A stretch of 64,000 nucleotides of DNA, from contig JAFFJZ010000001.1 of NCBI GenBank assembly GCA_018340375.1, positions 50,584,001-50,648,000 of the forward strand, written 5' to 3'. Positions 47,950 through 60,430 of this stretch are shown piece by piece. The notes under the pieces were generated by a model that worked only from the letters and a program-made list of their open reading frames with translations, did not search any database and was not told where the DNA came from. Within the stretch, counting starts at the first letter, position 1; each line of letters opens with the position of its first letter. Source of the stretch: Gonatopus flavifemur (Eukaryota; Arthropoda; Insecta; Hymenoptera; Dryinidae). Made by a program: the position numbers and the translations under genes.

Positions 47950-48616
47950 AATATTTAATTAGAAATTAGTTGAAATAAACTTATCATGTGTACAATAAAA
48001 TTCATTATATTATATATTCCGGGTACAGTCCGCATAATAGTCTTTATTATATATTTCATAAATTCCTTTATATAATTGTTGCTGTCCCCATTCTTATTAT
48101 TATATTATTTCTTTCTGTGGATTTGGAAAATAAACTGTTGTTGATTCCATGGAATATCTGTATAAAAATATCCTACACAGAGGATAATTCATAATTTATA
48201 GTATCGTTCATTGATAACCGTACAATATTCACTTTATTCAACATTGCATTAGCTGATAACTGACTATGGTTTCAATTCAATCGCCCACACCTTTTAGCTA
48301 CAAGTTTTGTTCTCTTGGGACCTTGTCAAATCGTATGATATGCAAGACATTTTGAGTTCACCAAATTTTGCTTACCAAATGCTGCTTCATACACTCCCCA
48401 TTTCTATACGATACGCTTGTGGTTCAACATAGAAATGAATGTAGAATACTTTTCAATTCTCTCTTCGATTTGCATATAATTCTCATTGGGGATGAAGGGA
48501 TACTGTCGTTCCGTTCAAAGAATCGAAATCAGCCTCCAGTTTAGTGAATTGGAGCTACAATTCAGTTGTAGACTCAATCTTTCTTGAACATATAGGATAT
48601 TAAGACACACACTATT

Positions 48617-48751
48617 TGACATAGTATGATTTTTATAACACAGTGTAGTGAAAATTAATGTGCAATGATTTGGAAAATCGTTCAATTTGGCGCAACTTCA
48701 CATCATTAAGCATTAATTTCTACTACACTGTGTTGTAAAAATTATACTATG
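48617..48751. repeat. 135-bp hairpin
   Basis: ACATAGTATGATTTTTATAA, then CACAGTGTAGTGAAAATTAA, on the left matches the reverse complement of the right arm over about 55 bases (ACATAGTATAATTTTTACAA, CACAGTGTAGTAGAAATTAA). Non-coding. Confidence 0.78.
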
Positions 48752-48826
48752 TGCAATTTCAATTGGTTTTAAACCTTGAAACTTCACTGCACACTGAAAA
48801 AAATGTGTGGTTACGGTAATGATCTA

Positions 48827-49066
48827 CACTGTTAGAAAAAATTTGTGAATTTCACACACAAAATTTGGAAGCAATTAACACACACTTTTGTGTATTAAAT
48901 TCACAACAGATTTCATGAGATTCAAAGCAATTTTTGTATGGAAACCATTTCAAGATAATATTGTGTTTGAATTCCCTCAAAAGTGTGGGAGATTCGATAT
49001 AAAAATATGTGTGTGAATTGCTTCCAAACTTTTGTATTAAAATCAATACAGATATTTTGTACAGTG
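48827..49066. mobile_element. CAC-terminus MITE, GTGTGAATT-word type
   Basis: The ends are CACTGTTAGAAAAAATTTG and (reverse complement) CACTGTACAAAATATCTG, with TA and TG outside. The interior alternates AATTCACACACAAAA, TTTGGAAGCAATT/AATTGCTTCCAAA, AACACACACTTTTGTGTATT and GTGTGTGAATTGCTTCC. Confidence 0.8.
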
Positions 49067-49860
49067 TGAAGTATGTTTATGACAGACAGCTGCAGTAGCG
49101 ATACGTAGTGCATTCTGATAACGATGTAGATTGATTCATACTAATCTGAATCGTTCTTGGAACGATCCATTCAGTTTGTGATAGCAATGCCGACATCCCC
49201 ATACGCTGAATAGTATTGTTATGAAAGCAATATTTTTTTTTCAGTGCAATTCCGAGTCGAGAGGTTCTTTTTCTGATCAATGCGTGTAAAATCTTAGGAC
49301 CAATTATAGACCAACTCTAGTCTGTATTTGGTTCAGGATTGATGATAATCGTGGCAAGAACTGGACTCAATACCCACAATTATAAAGAAATCTTGGCGGT
49401 TTGAAAAGTAGAAGTTCATTTACTCAAATGATTGATTCACCAACGTTTCTGTAATCATTCATACGATATTAAAACAGTTCCATTGCATTGTTCGAAACGT
49501 AAACAGTACACATGCAGTTTTCCAGGATGAAATCTCTGAATCAACAAGAATCTGATTCAAGATTCGGAATGAACGTGTTATTACGTGCAGAGTTGTTACG
49601 ATGGAGATTTAGATTGAGCTTTCGTCAACGCCAACAAATATAACAACGCTCATACCAAGCTACATTTCGATCGATATGATAGAGTCATTGCCCCTGTGGT
49701 TACGTTCGAATCAACTTTTTCAAGCCTTCTATTTATCGGAGTTATTGTTTGCGGCTTGAAAAAATTTTATTTCATAATAAATTGAGAAATGAATGGAGAA
49801 ATAATGTGAGTTCGTTTGATGTTGTCGAAAACACACGATCGTGTTTACAACGATATACTG
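49067..49860. other. No gene recognised
   Basis: No supported frame or repeat pair. Confidence 0.4.
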
Positions 49861-50120
49861 TTTATCCCCGGGGAATTGCTGTGTAGAATAGAGGGTAGAT
49901 CGAAGATAACAGTTTTCGTTGGCAGTTCTGAACCGTAGACTCTCGAATCCTCTGCCACCTCCGTTCCCTACTGACCAGATTCCAATGTCAGGGAACGATC
50001 GTCAGTTACTACTGCAAGGCTAGCAACGACTGTCTGTTACTACTGCGCGATGTCACCTTCGTTAAAACGACGCATCCTACGTGTGTCGTGACGTACCACT
50101 TTGCGGAACAGTAAATTAAT
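49861..50120 (+). promoter_or_regulatory. CpG-rich patch, possible promoter upstream of the two-exon gene
   Basis: This patch is noticeably richer in G+C and CpG than its surroundings and lies about 1.4 kb before the coding exon at 51436. It contains TCAGT initiator cores (for example 50002) and a 15-base direct repeat GTCAGTTACTACTGC / GTCTGTTACTACTGC at 50001 and 50032. No TATA box was seen. The promoter role is inferred from position and composition only. Confidence 0.25.
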
Positions 50121-51387
50121 TACATCCACGCGATGCATATGTATTTTTTGTTCCGTGTTCTATCGCGTCTGTTATACTCGTTTTCTACTGTATTCATGCA
50201 CCTGTGTAATTTACTGGACACAATCAATCTGTCTTTCAATTACTCCTATGAGGTCTCGTTTTTTTGAAGGGTACCAGATTCTGTATTCTCTCGAATGCAT
50301 TAGATATTTGTTCACATCTTCGAAACGGGAGGAAATTCGAAACAATTGCTTGGAGAAGAATTGAGAGATCAGTTGGAGGTAATTGAAAATATATGGTATC
50401 TCAATGATGGCAATTCAATCTACGGGCTGAGAAGATACTTTACGTTCCGTAGTGGTTGGTGGTGGAGCTATTGGGAGAAGAATGAGATTCTTAATGGGAT
50501 TTGAAATCGTCGTAATTCTTATCGTCTTGCCCAAGAGATTGGGTACGCAACGCAAAATTACTCCCAATGAAACATTCTAATACTGGCTTTCCGAAGTTAC
50601 TTGACTCGAAGTTCATATTTACTTTACATAAAAGCAATCATCAAATATTCGAGTTCTCGTATATGTGATGATTCCAATATGGCGAGAAATGGTAATAACC
50701 GTAACTCGAATACGTTGAGGATACAAAGTTATTCTTGGGAGTTGATGAATATTCCATGATGTTGAATGTTTCACCACCTCCAACTATTCTTTCTATACAG
50801 CATAATCAAATTGACCCTCGGATGAAAAATCTATCGTAAATTTTAATATTAATCTTCGTGTCTCCGTCTATCGATATTCATGATATATATTTCATTAACT
50901 TTTGTTTATAACGCTTCATATATTCATGGAGCAATTTGAATGAAAGCATTCTCATTCTCGAATTTCATTAACACAGACAAAGCATTCTGCGATACACTCT
51001 TGATGAAACTATGAATTATCAATGAAGATTTGTCTTCCAGAATGATGAGAGAGAACTTATTGAAGTATATGATGATCATAATTATCATCTTCCATGATAT
51101 TCGATGGAACGAGTGAGAGAATTCATCATCAATGTATTTATTGGATGATCCGCAGCACCACCGACAGATTACCACAGAATCATACAATTGAATCCGTTTT
51201 TCATCTTTTTTTACGATAGAGATTCGCAACGATGACGGTGATCCCTGAAAGCGGATTACGACGAAGATGGCCATCTAACGCTATCGAACACACCGAATTC
51301 ATAGAGAATTCAATCAAAACGTAACACAAACTTTAATTCTATTATTTTATATACGATGAGAAAATTCCACGGTATCATCGTGTTTGA
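50121..51387. other. No gene recognised; possible 5' leader
   Basis: No supported coding frame. If the gene starts at the CpG-rich patch, this stretch would hold its leader or first intron. A weak acceptor-like CTCCATCAG lies at 51417-51425, just before the start codon. Confidence 0.3.
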
Positions 51388-51435
51388 AAAATAACAATAA
51401 TCGAAAATAAAAATCATCTCCATCAGTGGGACAAA

Positions 51436-51523
51436 ATGTGCAGCAAGTGCAGTGAATGTTGTCAAGGTTCAAGACACAGTGTGGATACTAGTCCAACGCC
51501 AGGATCAGATTCTGAAGCTTCAG
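51436..51523 (+). CDS. N-terminal coding exon of an unrecognised protein
   Basis: The exon starts at an ATG in a favourable ACAAAATG context, with an in-frame TGA at 51385. It encodes 29 residues plus one base: MCSKCSECCQGSRHS, a TSPTPGSDSEAS segment, then CAG/GTAAAA as donor (phase 1). Joined to 57746, the frame continues without a stop. The four cysteines within nine residues could be palmitoylation sites or part of a metal-binding knot; the Ser/Asp/Glu stretch looks like a casein-kinase-2-type acidic region. I do not recognise the protein. The overlapping 114-codon minus frame is taken as a shadow, because the plus-strand splice phases agree. Confidence 0.6.
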
Positions 51524-51603
51524 GTAAAATCAATTGTTCGGATGTGATGTGACATGCTGTCTCTATTTTTTCCCCTCTGTTTTTCTGCATCCATTTTTCG
51601 CTT

Positions 51604-51626
51604 ATTCTCTCTCTCTCTCTTTTTCT
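51604..51626 (+). repeat. CT microsatellite
   Basis: TTCTCTCTCTCTCTCTTTTTCTCTC-type run in the putative intron. Confidence 0.85.
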
Positions 51627-52981
51627 CTCAGCTTTTTCAATATCTGACTTGTCGATTGATTTTGTTTTTCGTTCACATCCTGTTGTTATTTTCAAGTTGA
51701 TATTCGATGATGGATTTTCATAATAACTAGCTGCAATTCGATGTACTCGCACATTAAATGAAAACGAAATGTTTGGATGGAAGAGTATAGGGAAATCGTC
51801 CAACAATTTTCTTTTGAATTTGTTCGAATAACATGCGGTTGGGGAGGGAATCGTTTGTTGGAACGAATGGGTGGTGATCGAATATTGGAAATGTTTCGTT
51901 TTTGATTAACAGTCCTGCCAAAAACAAAAAGATTTTGAGTTATCGGTGTAAATATATTTTTCCATGTTCACTTGAGATGTTGATTTATTTCGAGTATATG
52001 GAATTATAACTGATACAAAGAATTATATATATATCAATTGGCAATGAGCTGAAAATTGATGTTTATGTTTGTGGATGTATTTGGATAAACATATTCGAGA
52101 AAGAAAATATGATTATTGCGCTTTTTCTAATACCTTAAAGTGATACTTCCATCTTGATATTCCCTTATGCACACAAACGTCGTTCATCTTACAAACTTTT
52201 CCCTTCCATCGTTTTCTTTCAGAATATTTTCCTCCTTTCTTTGGATTCTACAGACAACTTTCTCGTGTTGGATATATTTTCATATTTCCTTGATTTTTGT
52301 TCTTTTTCTCCTTTGCATTCTACATCTTCTTTTATTTTCATTCTTCTTTTTTCTTTTATCGAGATTCGGTACTTATGATTCCTCTTCCTTCTTAAGCGAA
52401 CGTGTTTTAGAAACAGAATCTCAAATCTCTCCGACAATTTTACTTTTACAAGTCTGAGAAATACGGTGTTTCAATACTTCTTTTTCTTGTTGAGAATTTT
52501 TCTCGATGTTTCCGCGATCTCATCCCGATGAAAACTTTATCGATATCCGTTTGTATGTTTTTCTATCATTCTATTGCATTATTGAATACAATAATTTTAA
52601 TTTCAGTAAATGAATAGAAGAAGTTTTCCGAATGAACGTTGAATGATCTGAAGAAAGGTCAAGGACGGTTTATGTGGACTTCCGGTTGTATTCGTGACAT
52701 ATATACTATATACATAAACACGACTATTGAACATTTCGTCTCGTTTTTATTCGTGCGAGGAAGAAAGACTTTATTCAGTCGTGACACAAAGAGACGATGT
52801 TTGCTCCTACCTGAATTGAAATCAGATGAAAAGGGAATGAGAACAAGAGGTAGTTGTGAAGATTTTGATCCCAACTCTCGGAGTTATTCATAATTAAAAT
52901 TGTTCTGTTGTCTTTTTTCCGTTGGAACAAGCTCAGGACTTGATTGATAATTCAAAAATCAATACTCCATCCTTGAGTTCG

Positions 52982-52998
52982 TATATATATATATATAT
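52982..52998 (+). repeat. AT microsatellite
   Basis: Eight to nine TA units. Confidence 0.9.
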
Positions 52999-53903
52999 TC
53001 TCATCTTAAGAGGAGGAACAAAGATCTTTGTATGCAAAATTTGATATCTTCTCAAGCGATTCGTGCATATTCTTACTCGTTATTGATTCTACGTAATTAT
53101 TAGTCTATACCAATTTCTCTCTAGTTGAAAATGAAATCAGCAGCGAGAAAAGAACGTTTCATATATTCCGTTCGTTGGTTAAAAATGCATACAGTGTATT
53201 GAGGTTAATATCCTTTTGACCTAATTACTCTGTTCTATTTGAATAATGTTCATTAGCACACGAATCACATTGTTATAGCACGCATTGTCCATTTTTAGTA
53301 ATCAAAATCATATTTTTATCAAGATTGTTTTGAATTTCTCCACAGGGAATCATTCGGGGTGGGTAATTGAAACAATGTACATAACGAGACATCGAAATCC
53401 ATTCGAAATTCCTCTTTTTGATATCCAGTCGATGGTGAATTAATTGTTTCAATGTACTGCGTAGTTTACATAAGTACGTTCGGTGATACGAAAAAAAGTC
53501 GTTTGTCACTGTCTGAAATTAGGTGATCCGTTAGAAAGAAGAGCAAAAACGAGAAAAGAGAAAAGAAAAGAAGATTCCTCTGGTTGGAAAACCTGCTGCT
53601 ATGTACTATCAGCTTAGCCTCGAGCTACTACTCTCTTTTCCTGCTCTTCTCCTGTAGAAGCTTTAGCAAAAGAAAGGGAAGAATATATATTCCTCGCATA
53701 TTTTTGAAGCTCCGTCCTCCGTTTACGGAGTCAAAGTAACTTTTGTGTTTTGATGTATGTCATTTAGATGTCTCAACAACGTCACGCCTCAAAAAGAAAC
53801 AACTTCCTTTTTTTTCTTGTCTATTTTCTCTGAGAAATGAATAGCTCGTGAGTTGTCGAATGAACTGCTCTTTTAGACTTGCTACATCAATTGAACATTT
53901 GTC

Positions 53904-53925
53904 AGAGAGAGAGAGAGAGAGAGAT
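53904..53925 (+). repeat. GA microsatellite
   Basis: About ten AG units followed by ATAGAG. Confidence 0.9.
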
Positions 53926-54652
53926 AGAGCACATCCTCATAAATTTTTCAAACAACCTGTATATACTTCCACCGGATAATTCAGAATTTAATGTCGAGGG
54001 GTGTACAGTGAAATTTCTTGATGGAAAACCAACAGTTTCTTACTCCTCTGTTTTTCCCGAGAAATGAATCCAAGAAACAGAATGCTTTAGAGTATAATGC
54101 TTTCAAAAGTATTTATTCCTCGGTAAAGTAAAGAAGACGTAAGAAACAATGATATACTCGCACCGAGAAGAAACTTTATTCAGTGGTGATAAATATTTGA
54201 AAGTGGAGAAATGAAATTCCTTTTTCTCGAGTCAATTTGTTATTTCATCGCGGGGCGAATAAACGCAAAGCGTAACGTTACATTTGCAATTCAATAGTGA
54301 TAGAATTGTACAACGATGTAATTATAACGACAATATTCAGTTCAACGCAACCACGATCTTTTAGAGACAAATGTGATTCAGTGATTGGTATTTGATATTT
54401 TCATCAATTCGATTCGAGTTTCTGTTGATCTGTTTTTCAGGTGAATTCGATTACACAAAATGAACAATGTTATATTTGCGGTGTTGAAATGAAGGCCGCG
54501 AGCGGCAGTAATTAGTATTGTTGGTAAATGATTGAATAGAATTCGATTAGTTGATTCATGAATATGCGGTTGCAATTTGTTGATTAACAGGGTGAAAGAT
54601 TGATGGAGGTGCTAAAAATCTTCACAGAGCTTTGAGAATTTTCATAAAATCA

Positions 54653-54756
54653 TGTCCTAACTAGAATATTTGTGTACAAAATATAATTTTTATATAAAAT
54701 ATACAGAAAATTTATCAGAATTGTAAACAAATTTTATAAAATTGTTCTCTAGGACA
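54653..54756. repeat. Weak inverted repeat
   Basis: TGTCCTAACTAGAATATTTG on the left against the reverse complement TGTCCTAGAGAACAATTTTA on the right. Both continue into TATATAAAATATA-type sequence, so part of the pairing is just AT-richness. Confidence 0.35.
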
Positions 54757-56061
54757 CAATTTTGATATGAAAATTGAAAAATTCACTGGAAAGTGGTTAT
54801 TTTATATCGTTTGATTCATCGTTATTGTATTGACAAAGAAGAATTGATTAATCATTGTCCCGTGTTTGACATTATTCTTCCCTTTGTTCCTTAAGATTCA
54901 GGATTTGCAAGTTCATATTCATTCTAGTCCGTGATGTAGGTCGATGGGAATATAGGATGACTAGCCACAGATTCGATGAATTCATCGCACATCAATCTTT
55001 CCTCGACAATTTTGGTCTTCTCGGATTCACCCTGGAGTAAAAAAATTGAGAAAAGAGAATTTTGAAATTAGTCGCAATCTACGCATGTAGAGAAAGTGGA
55101 ATCCGTCCATCTTAATCTCATCTGCAATAATCAACTTTATTCGAATGAAAAATTACATCCTGTTGTCAAATATGAATAGTTATCAACTGGAACAAACTTC
55201 CCCTCTGATGATCGAAAGCAATTGAATAAAATGGTTTGGAAAAACAGGAAATCCAACCTTCAAAACTTCCATCCACTTGTCAGTGTTCGGGCGATATTTT
55301 ATATTCCATTCAAGAACTCTCTTGTGAAAGAGGATTCTGTAAGTGGGTACAATCGAATACAAAAATATATATTGAATATATGTATGCGACTAAAATATAT
55401 GGCACCGCAGTATACGTGGATGATATTTGGAAAACATTCCACCGCGACAGGGATTTTTGTTGAACGTATACTATAGGGTGATTTGGAATTAGAGGTGGAC
55501 AATGTTCTTTTATATAAAACATATTTTGCACGAATAATCAGAAAAGTGTCACCACACAAGAATCTTGATATAATTATGATTTTCTTGTAGACTCATCGAA
55601 ATTCAAGAAATAAGGATAATTCAAAAGTGGTTCGAATGAACTGATATCACCAAGTATCAACATTATCGTATCCATTTCGCGAGAATGTGGCTTCAGTAAT
55701 CCCTAACCGAAAAATGAATCCGTAAAATTTGTTGAATTGAATACTCGGACAAAAAATCTTTGAATTCAGTTCACATGTAAGATGATCCCAGACATTCAAT
55801 ATTTTACGATCAAATATTCAGTGCAAAATGCATGAAATCATACGGAGTCTCCTCGCTTTGGAAATAGGTCACGGAGACAAATCTAAATTCATGTATCCCA
55901 CGTGACTGTATCTGAGTAGGATAGGACAGATTCGAACAAGCTTTTCACATTTACCGCGTCTCGAGTAGAATTGAGAAACTAATGAAATTGTTCTACCGAA
56001 TACCATTGTTGTGTAATCGACGGGGTGTTCTTTTTTTCTGAGGAAATTCGATCATGTGCCG

Positions 56062-56112
56062 CACGGAGGAAAAAGATTGCTGAAACGGCAATCAATTTTC
56101 CATTTCAGCCCC
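56062..56112 (+). mobile_element. Solo left end of an AGCAA-word MITE
   Basis: CACGGAGGAAAAAGATTGCTG followed by ACGGCAATCAATTT and CATTTCAGC matches the left ends of the CAC/AGCAA family. No right terminus follows within 400 bases, so this is a truncated remnant. Confidence 0.5.
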
Positions 56113-57745
56113 CGCAATGGGAAACCAACCGTGTAAAAGAATTTTATGGAAATTTGGTGGAAGTTTGATGGAACGTTTTTGACGAAAATACGATCATACG
56201 AAGTTTTTACCTATCCCAAAATTTAGATTCAGCGAATCCTTTCTCGACTGGAAGGAATTTATGAATCATCTCATAGATGAGTTTTCGAATCTTATAACCT
56301 CAATTGTTTTCAAAGTGCTGAGAATTGGAAAGTCCCTAATTCCATCCGTCCTATCGTTCTTCGAGTGAATTTAGTGTGGACTCCCATAGATGGAATAGGA
56401 ACCTCGTTAATTGCTTAACATTAACCCGATAAGTTATTCGAAAATTGACAAGAACGCAATCCGAAGGTTTGAATTAATTAGCATCGACCCAGAAAATTAT
56501 AAATAACAGTGAAGTAGGTCAGTAAAACTCGAATCTAAATTCATGTGTCCCACGTGACAGACTACAGGGGATTATCATTTTATACATTATGTGTACGTGT
56601 ATTTGTGCTGGATCCTTATAAATTTGCATCCACGTGAATGTACAGTACATATACATGTTACGTCTCCAGGCTCCCTACGGTGTGAATGTACAAGGGTGTA
56701 AGACGAGAATCGTTCTATTCTCCACTCCACAACATAAATTCCAATGTAAACTGGTATGTAAGAGGGTGAAGCGGGTAAAGGCGGTATATGTGGCATCTTT
56801 GAGGAGTTCCGTAATGTATATATATAAGCGTTTCCGCTTTGTGCTAGTAATAGACCGATACCCAAAGGGTGCATCGTTGACAAATGTGCATGAAACATAC
56901 ATAACATATCTTCAGTTATACATGGGTATACGTATTCACGTTGGATTTGTGATATGGATTCTTTTTTTTATAGGAAAACAAGACAGGAGCGGTTAGTCTA
57001 TTCAGAATCATGTAGCATTTATGTAAGAATACTTCATCTATCTCTTGAGAGAACCAATAGAACTGAGACGAATTATATACCTGCTGAGCGAATTATAAAC
57101 AATGGATGTGTGTTTGGTATCATATTTCCATTATACCGTGGAAACTTGGAACTTAGTTCCCACTAAGTAGGTCGACAGAGTTTATGCCATGGCAATTATT
57201 GTCCAATGATTAAATCACTTCCTTACGCTCGGATGAAATGGAAGAATCACCAAACTAGTACACTAATTAACAATGAAACATTTGTACCATCAATTTAATA
57301 CGATACATCCTCAGCTTTTAAACATGCTTGAATAATGAAAAATCAACATATCTCAAAGTGTAAAATCAGGTCATCGACTTTTTGATCTGTTCTTTGTGTA
57401 CCCTGTAGGAACATCCGAGAATATCCTGTGAGAGGATGAGAGCAGAAGCTATGTCGAGCTCGAAAGACTTTGTAAATATTAAACTAGAATCATCTTGGGT
57501 TAGAGCTAGGTGAATTCCATATATACCATTACAAAAATTATCTCTAAAATATCTCTGACAAGAATGAAATATTTGTTTCATCAACTTGAAAGAAAAAGTA
57601 AATATCCAATCAATATGATTATCCTCTTATTTTGTCGGTGAAATAACATAAGATATTCCCAATATTGAACAACGCTTCGTCGTATCATGTCTTTTTATTG
57701 GATCATAATAATCGACTTATATTCTTTTTTTCTTTCCTGTTCCAG

Positions 57746-57793
57746 AGGAAGAGTGGAATCCAGATGGCAAGGGGCGGCAGTCAAATGATATCG
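57746..57793 (+). CDS. 48-nt internal exon of the same unrecognised gene
   Basis: It is bounded by a long polypyrimidine tract with CCAG and a consensus donor GTGAGT. The 48 bases are a multiple of three and are entered and left in phase 1, so it could be skipped without a frameshift. With the G carried from 51523 it reads E-EEWNPDGKGRQSNDI-(G). Together with the first exon this gives the junction SDSEAS/EEEWNPDGKG, extending the acidic run. The agreement of two independent splice sites and frames is the main evidence. I found no convincing next exon before 64000; a pyrimidine tract and AG at about 62589 leads quickly to a stop in the required phase. Confidence 0.62.
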
Positions 57794-58573
57794 GTGAGTT
57801 TCGCATCTTGATTTCTACACTTTTACTTCTATTCAGTCAGGATACTGACAATTTTTTTCCCCAATACTTTGAATTTGCTGAGCATTATAAATTAAGTTGA
57901 ATCAGGGAAGTATTCGATAGATTTAGGGGTCGAAAAAATTTGATGCAAACGAAAACATAAGAACACCGAAGAAGAGTCTTTCGGTATTCAAACCGCGTTA
58001 AATATGCGCTATTCTCGTGAGTGATAGTCATGATTTCGGAATTAAAAATAAAAGATCGATTGATGTGAAAATAGGTTTTGTCAACACTCTCTCATAGCGA
58101 GCGTTTGAACTGTGTTTATATAAGGAATCAAATAGTACACTCGTTAATATTGGTTCATTTTCAACATCGATATATTCGATTTTTTCTATGCTTTGAATAA
58201 ATTATGTTTATCATCCGACGGTTAACCAGAAGGATTGATGAATGCAATAAGAATTCACCGTACATTCGATATACCCTGTTTGTTCTTATCGAACTCAAAA
58301 ATAGTATCGATAATCGCTCTTCTTTTATTCTTTTTCTCATACTCTCATGTTTTTATTCAAATATTGCAGTCTTTTCGCTTCAAAATTGTCTGTATCATCG
58401 AATTCATTCTAAATACGTTGAGTGTTTTGAACCACAGAACTGTGACTCATTAAAAGATCTTCATCCCGGTTTTGCGACTGTGGGATCCTTGAAAGTAACC
58501 GATGGAGACCAGACTTTTTCAAATTTTGAACATTGAGAGGGTTGCGTTCACTCCAGTGGTATACTGTATAAAT
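57794..58573. other. No further exon recognised
   Basis: Presumed intron of the same gene. A 110-codon + frame at 58204-58536 shows no motif and no acceptor in the needed phase. Confidence 0.35.
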
Positions 58574-58711
58574 CAGGGACTGTAACGTTATCCACTTTCG
58601 TTACTCATTCTATATAAAATGTTCATAATAATATATATATTGTACACAAATTATATATTTATTATATAGATTTTATATAAATAACGAGAGTGAATAACGT
58701 TCCAATCCCTG
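58574..58711. repeat. 138-bp inverted-terminal element
   Basis: The left end CAGGGACTGTAACGTTATCC pairs with the right end (reverse complement) CAGGGATTGGAACGTTATTC. It continues through ACTTTCGTTA and ATATAAAAT over about 50 bases. CAGGGA-type ends are common in hAT elements, but the 8 bases outside (GTATAAAT and TTCAACAC) do not match, so the superfamily stays open. Confidence 0.68.
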
Positions 58712-58902
58712 TTCAACACACTTCAGATGTCTTTTGTGAATACAAACCAGTGACTCTTATTGTATGTTAAACTACACCATTCCAAATGTTAATCCTACAT
58801 GAATCAGAAACAATGACTCACTTCAAGTCCATGACATGAGAACATCATAAAAAATGTTGGAATGTAATTTAAATACATTGGGTACATCTAATTTGCGTTG
58901 GT

Positions 58903-59105
58903 GTGTTGGTAACAATATGTCAAATTAACAGATTTTTCGTGTGATATGCAAGTGACACATCAAGTGTGTTTCACATGAAAATTACTCCACATTTACACTT
59001 TTTCTCTCAACCACATTCATTTGTTGAGTTAGAATTACACACGTGAATGTGTTGTTTTTAACATCAATCCGTTCACACATATTTTTTTCTCACATTTACA
59101 CAAAT
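58903..59105. repeat. TTCACACA-word region
   Basis: GTGTGATATGCAAGTGACAC, AAGTGTGTTTCACATGAAAA, TTACACACGTGAATGTGTTG and TTCACACATATTTT follow one another in both orientations, recalling 48827-49066. Termini not placed. Confidence 0.4.
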
Positions 59106-59765
59106 TATTCTCACCTTTGCATGCTTGGCTACCGACAAAATCTTGCCAAAATTGAACAATACAATTGGATCCATCAATTCTTTTTTATAAAATTTTTATC
59201 GAATTTCAATCGAAGTTACATGAAACATTTTTGTCTTTTACTAATTTTTATATAATCTTGATCAGAATTCGATATAAATTAAATAAAAAAGAATCGATGA
59301 TTTCCAGGCCACCTATCTCTAATGGGGAGGTTGTAAATGAGAAAGGGGATGAGAAAACTAATAGGATTTGGATCGTGCATTCTTAATTGCGCTCTGTTAT
59401 AATATTAATTGTGCGAGGTCACATGAATTATTGACAACCAACAATTTTACATTTTCGTGTCCAATAAACAGAGCTCCTCATCCGCGGAAATTTCTAAGAT
59501 TATATATGAGTTGTATATAATTCAATATAGTCTATATATGACTTAAAATTTTTGGTAAATTCTGAGACGGATATAATTTCTATTGAAACAAATTGGAGTG
59601 GATTACAGGGCAATTGCAGTGAATTATACTCTAAAATTGTCCTTGTCCCAAATTTTATTTCAAATTTTGGTAAATATGACAAGTAATTCTGAAAATTTCT
59701 CTGCATAAGTTGCTTCACTAACGGATTTTTTATTCCAATACCTGTAATTGGGCTGTGCTCGTGTA

Positions 59766-59890
59766 CACGGTGAAAACAAAATTCACTGGAACAACAAACT
59801 GTGATTTCGCTGTCTCACTTTTTGCTGTAACCGCGAACTTTTTGCTACCACAGCAAATAACATACTACCACAGGTAATTATTCGGTCATA
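59766..59890 (+). mobile_element. Truncated AGCAA-word MITE
   Basis: The left end CACGGTGAAAACAAAATTC (TA outside) is followed by TTTCGCTGT, TTTTTGCTGTAACCGCG, TTTTTGCTACCACAGCAAA words. No matching right terminus was found. Confidence 0.5.
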
Positions 59891-60128
59891 GCTACGAATG
59901 TTGAAAGCACAAACAAAATGCTAGAGTGTTCAGTGATCTTGTATTGGATATAACTATTGGGAAACAAAATTTGTCGAGAAGAAATTGACCCCGGTTCGTA
60001 TCCATGAAACATTGAATTTTTCAAACTTCTTCTCAATGAAGCATATGATTTCCCCTCAATTTTCCTCTTTGAATACGTTATCCATTCAGATTTATGGCCA
60101 AGTTTGTTCATACTTTCTAAATTCCTTG

Positions 60129-60350
60129 GAGTGAAAAATTCACTCTTCAAGAGTGAAAATATTGCAAGTCCAGGAAGAGTGAGATCCCATTCCTCAAAAG
60201 TGAATTCTCACTCCAACAAAGTGAAGGTTCAACTCGGTTGAAAGAGTAAAATTTCACCTTCTTATAAGAATGAAATCCTCACTCCAAAAGAGTGAAAATT
60301 CACTGTACAGGATTGAAATCTCTCCACTCTTTGGGAGTGGATTCGTCACA
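60129..60350. repeat. GAGTGAAAATTCACTC-word region
   Basis: At least nine copies of (A)GAGTGA(A)A and its complement, for example AAAATTCACTCTTCAAGAGT, AAAAGTGAATTCTCACTCC, AAAAGAGTGAAAATTCACTG and CTCCACTCTTTGGGAGTGG. Third such region in the window. Confidence 0.6.
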
Positions 60351-60430
60351 CCAAGAAATTTAGAGAGCAATATTCCAATAAAACTAAGAATCTCCCGAGA
60401 GGTGAACCATCGTCAACTGGGATAACTTCA

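Larger units (their letters stand above)
51524..57745 (+). other. Putative 6.2-kb intron
   Basis: It runs from donor GTAAAA to an acceptor with the tract TTCTTTTTTTCTTTCCTGTT and CCAG. It contains microsatellites (CT at 51604, AT at 52982, GA at 53904), a weak inverted repeat at 54653 and a solo CAC-family end at 56062. Frames of up to 120 codons on both strands (for example 56634-56996) show no motif. Confidence 0.45.

Noticed and set aside
51462..51806. 114-codon minus-strand open frame
   Set aside because: It is antisense to the better-supported coding exon and runs through a CT microsatellite, which yields its RKRERER stretch.
56587..56996. Overlapping 106- and 120-codon frames on opposite strands
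   Set aside because: Neither has a motif; both span repetitive TATA/ACAT-rich sequence inside the putative intron.
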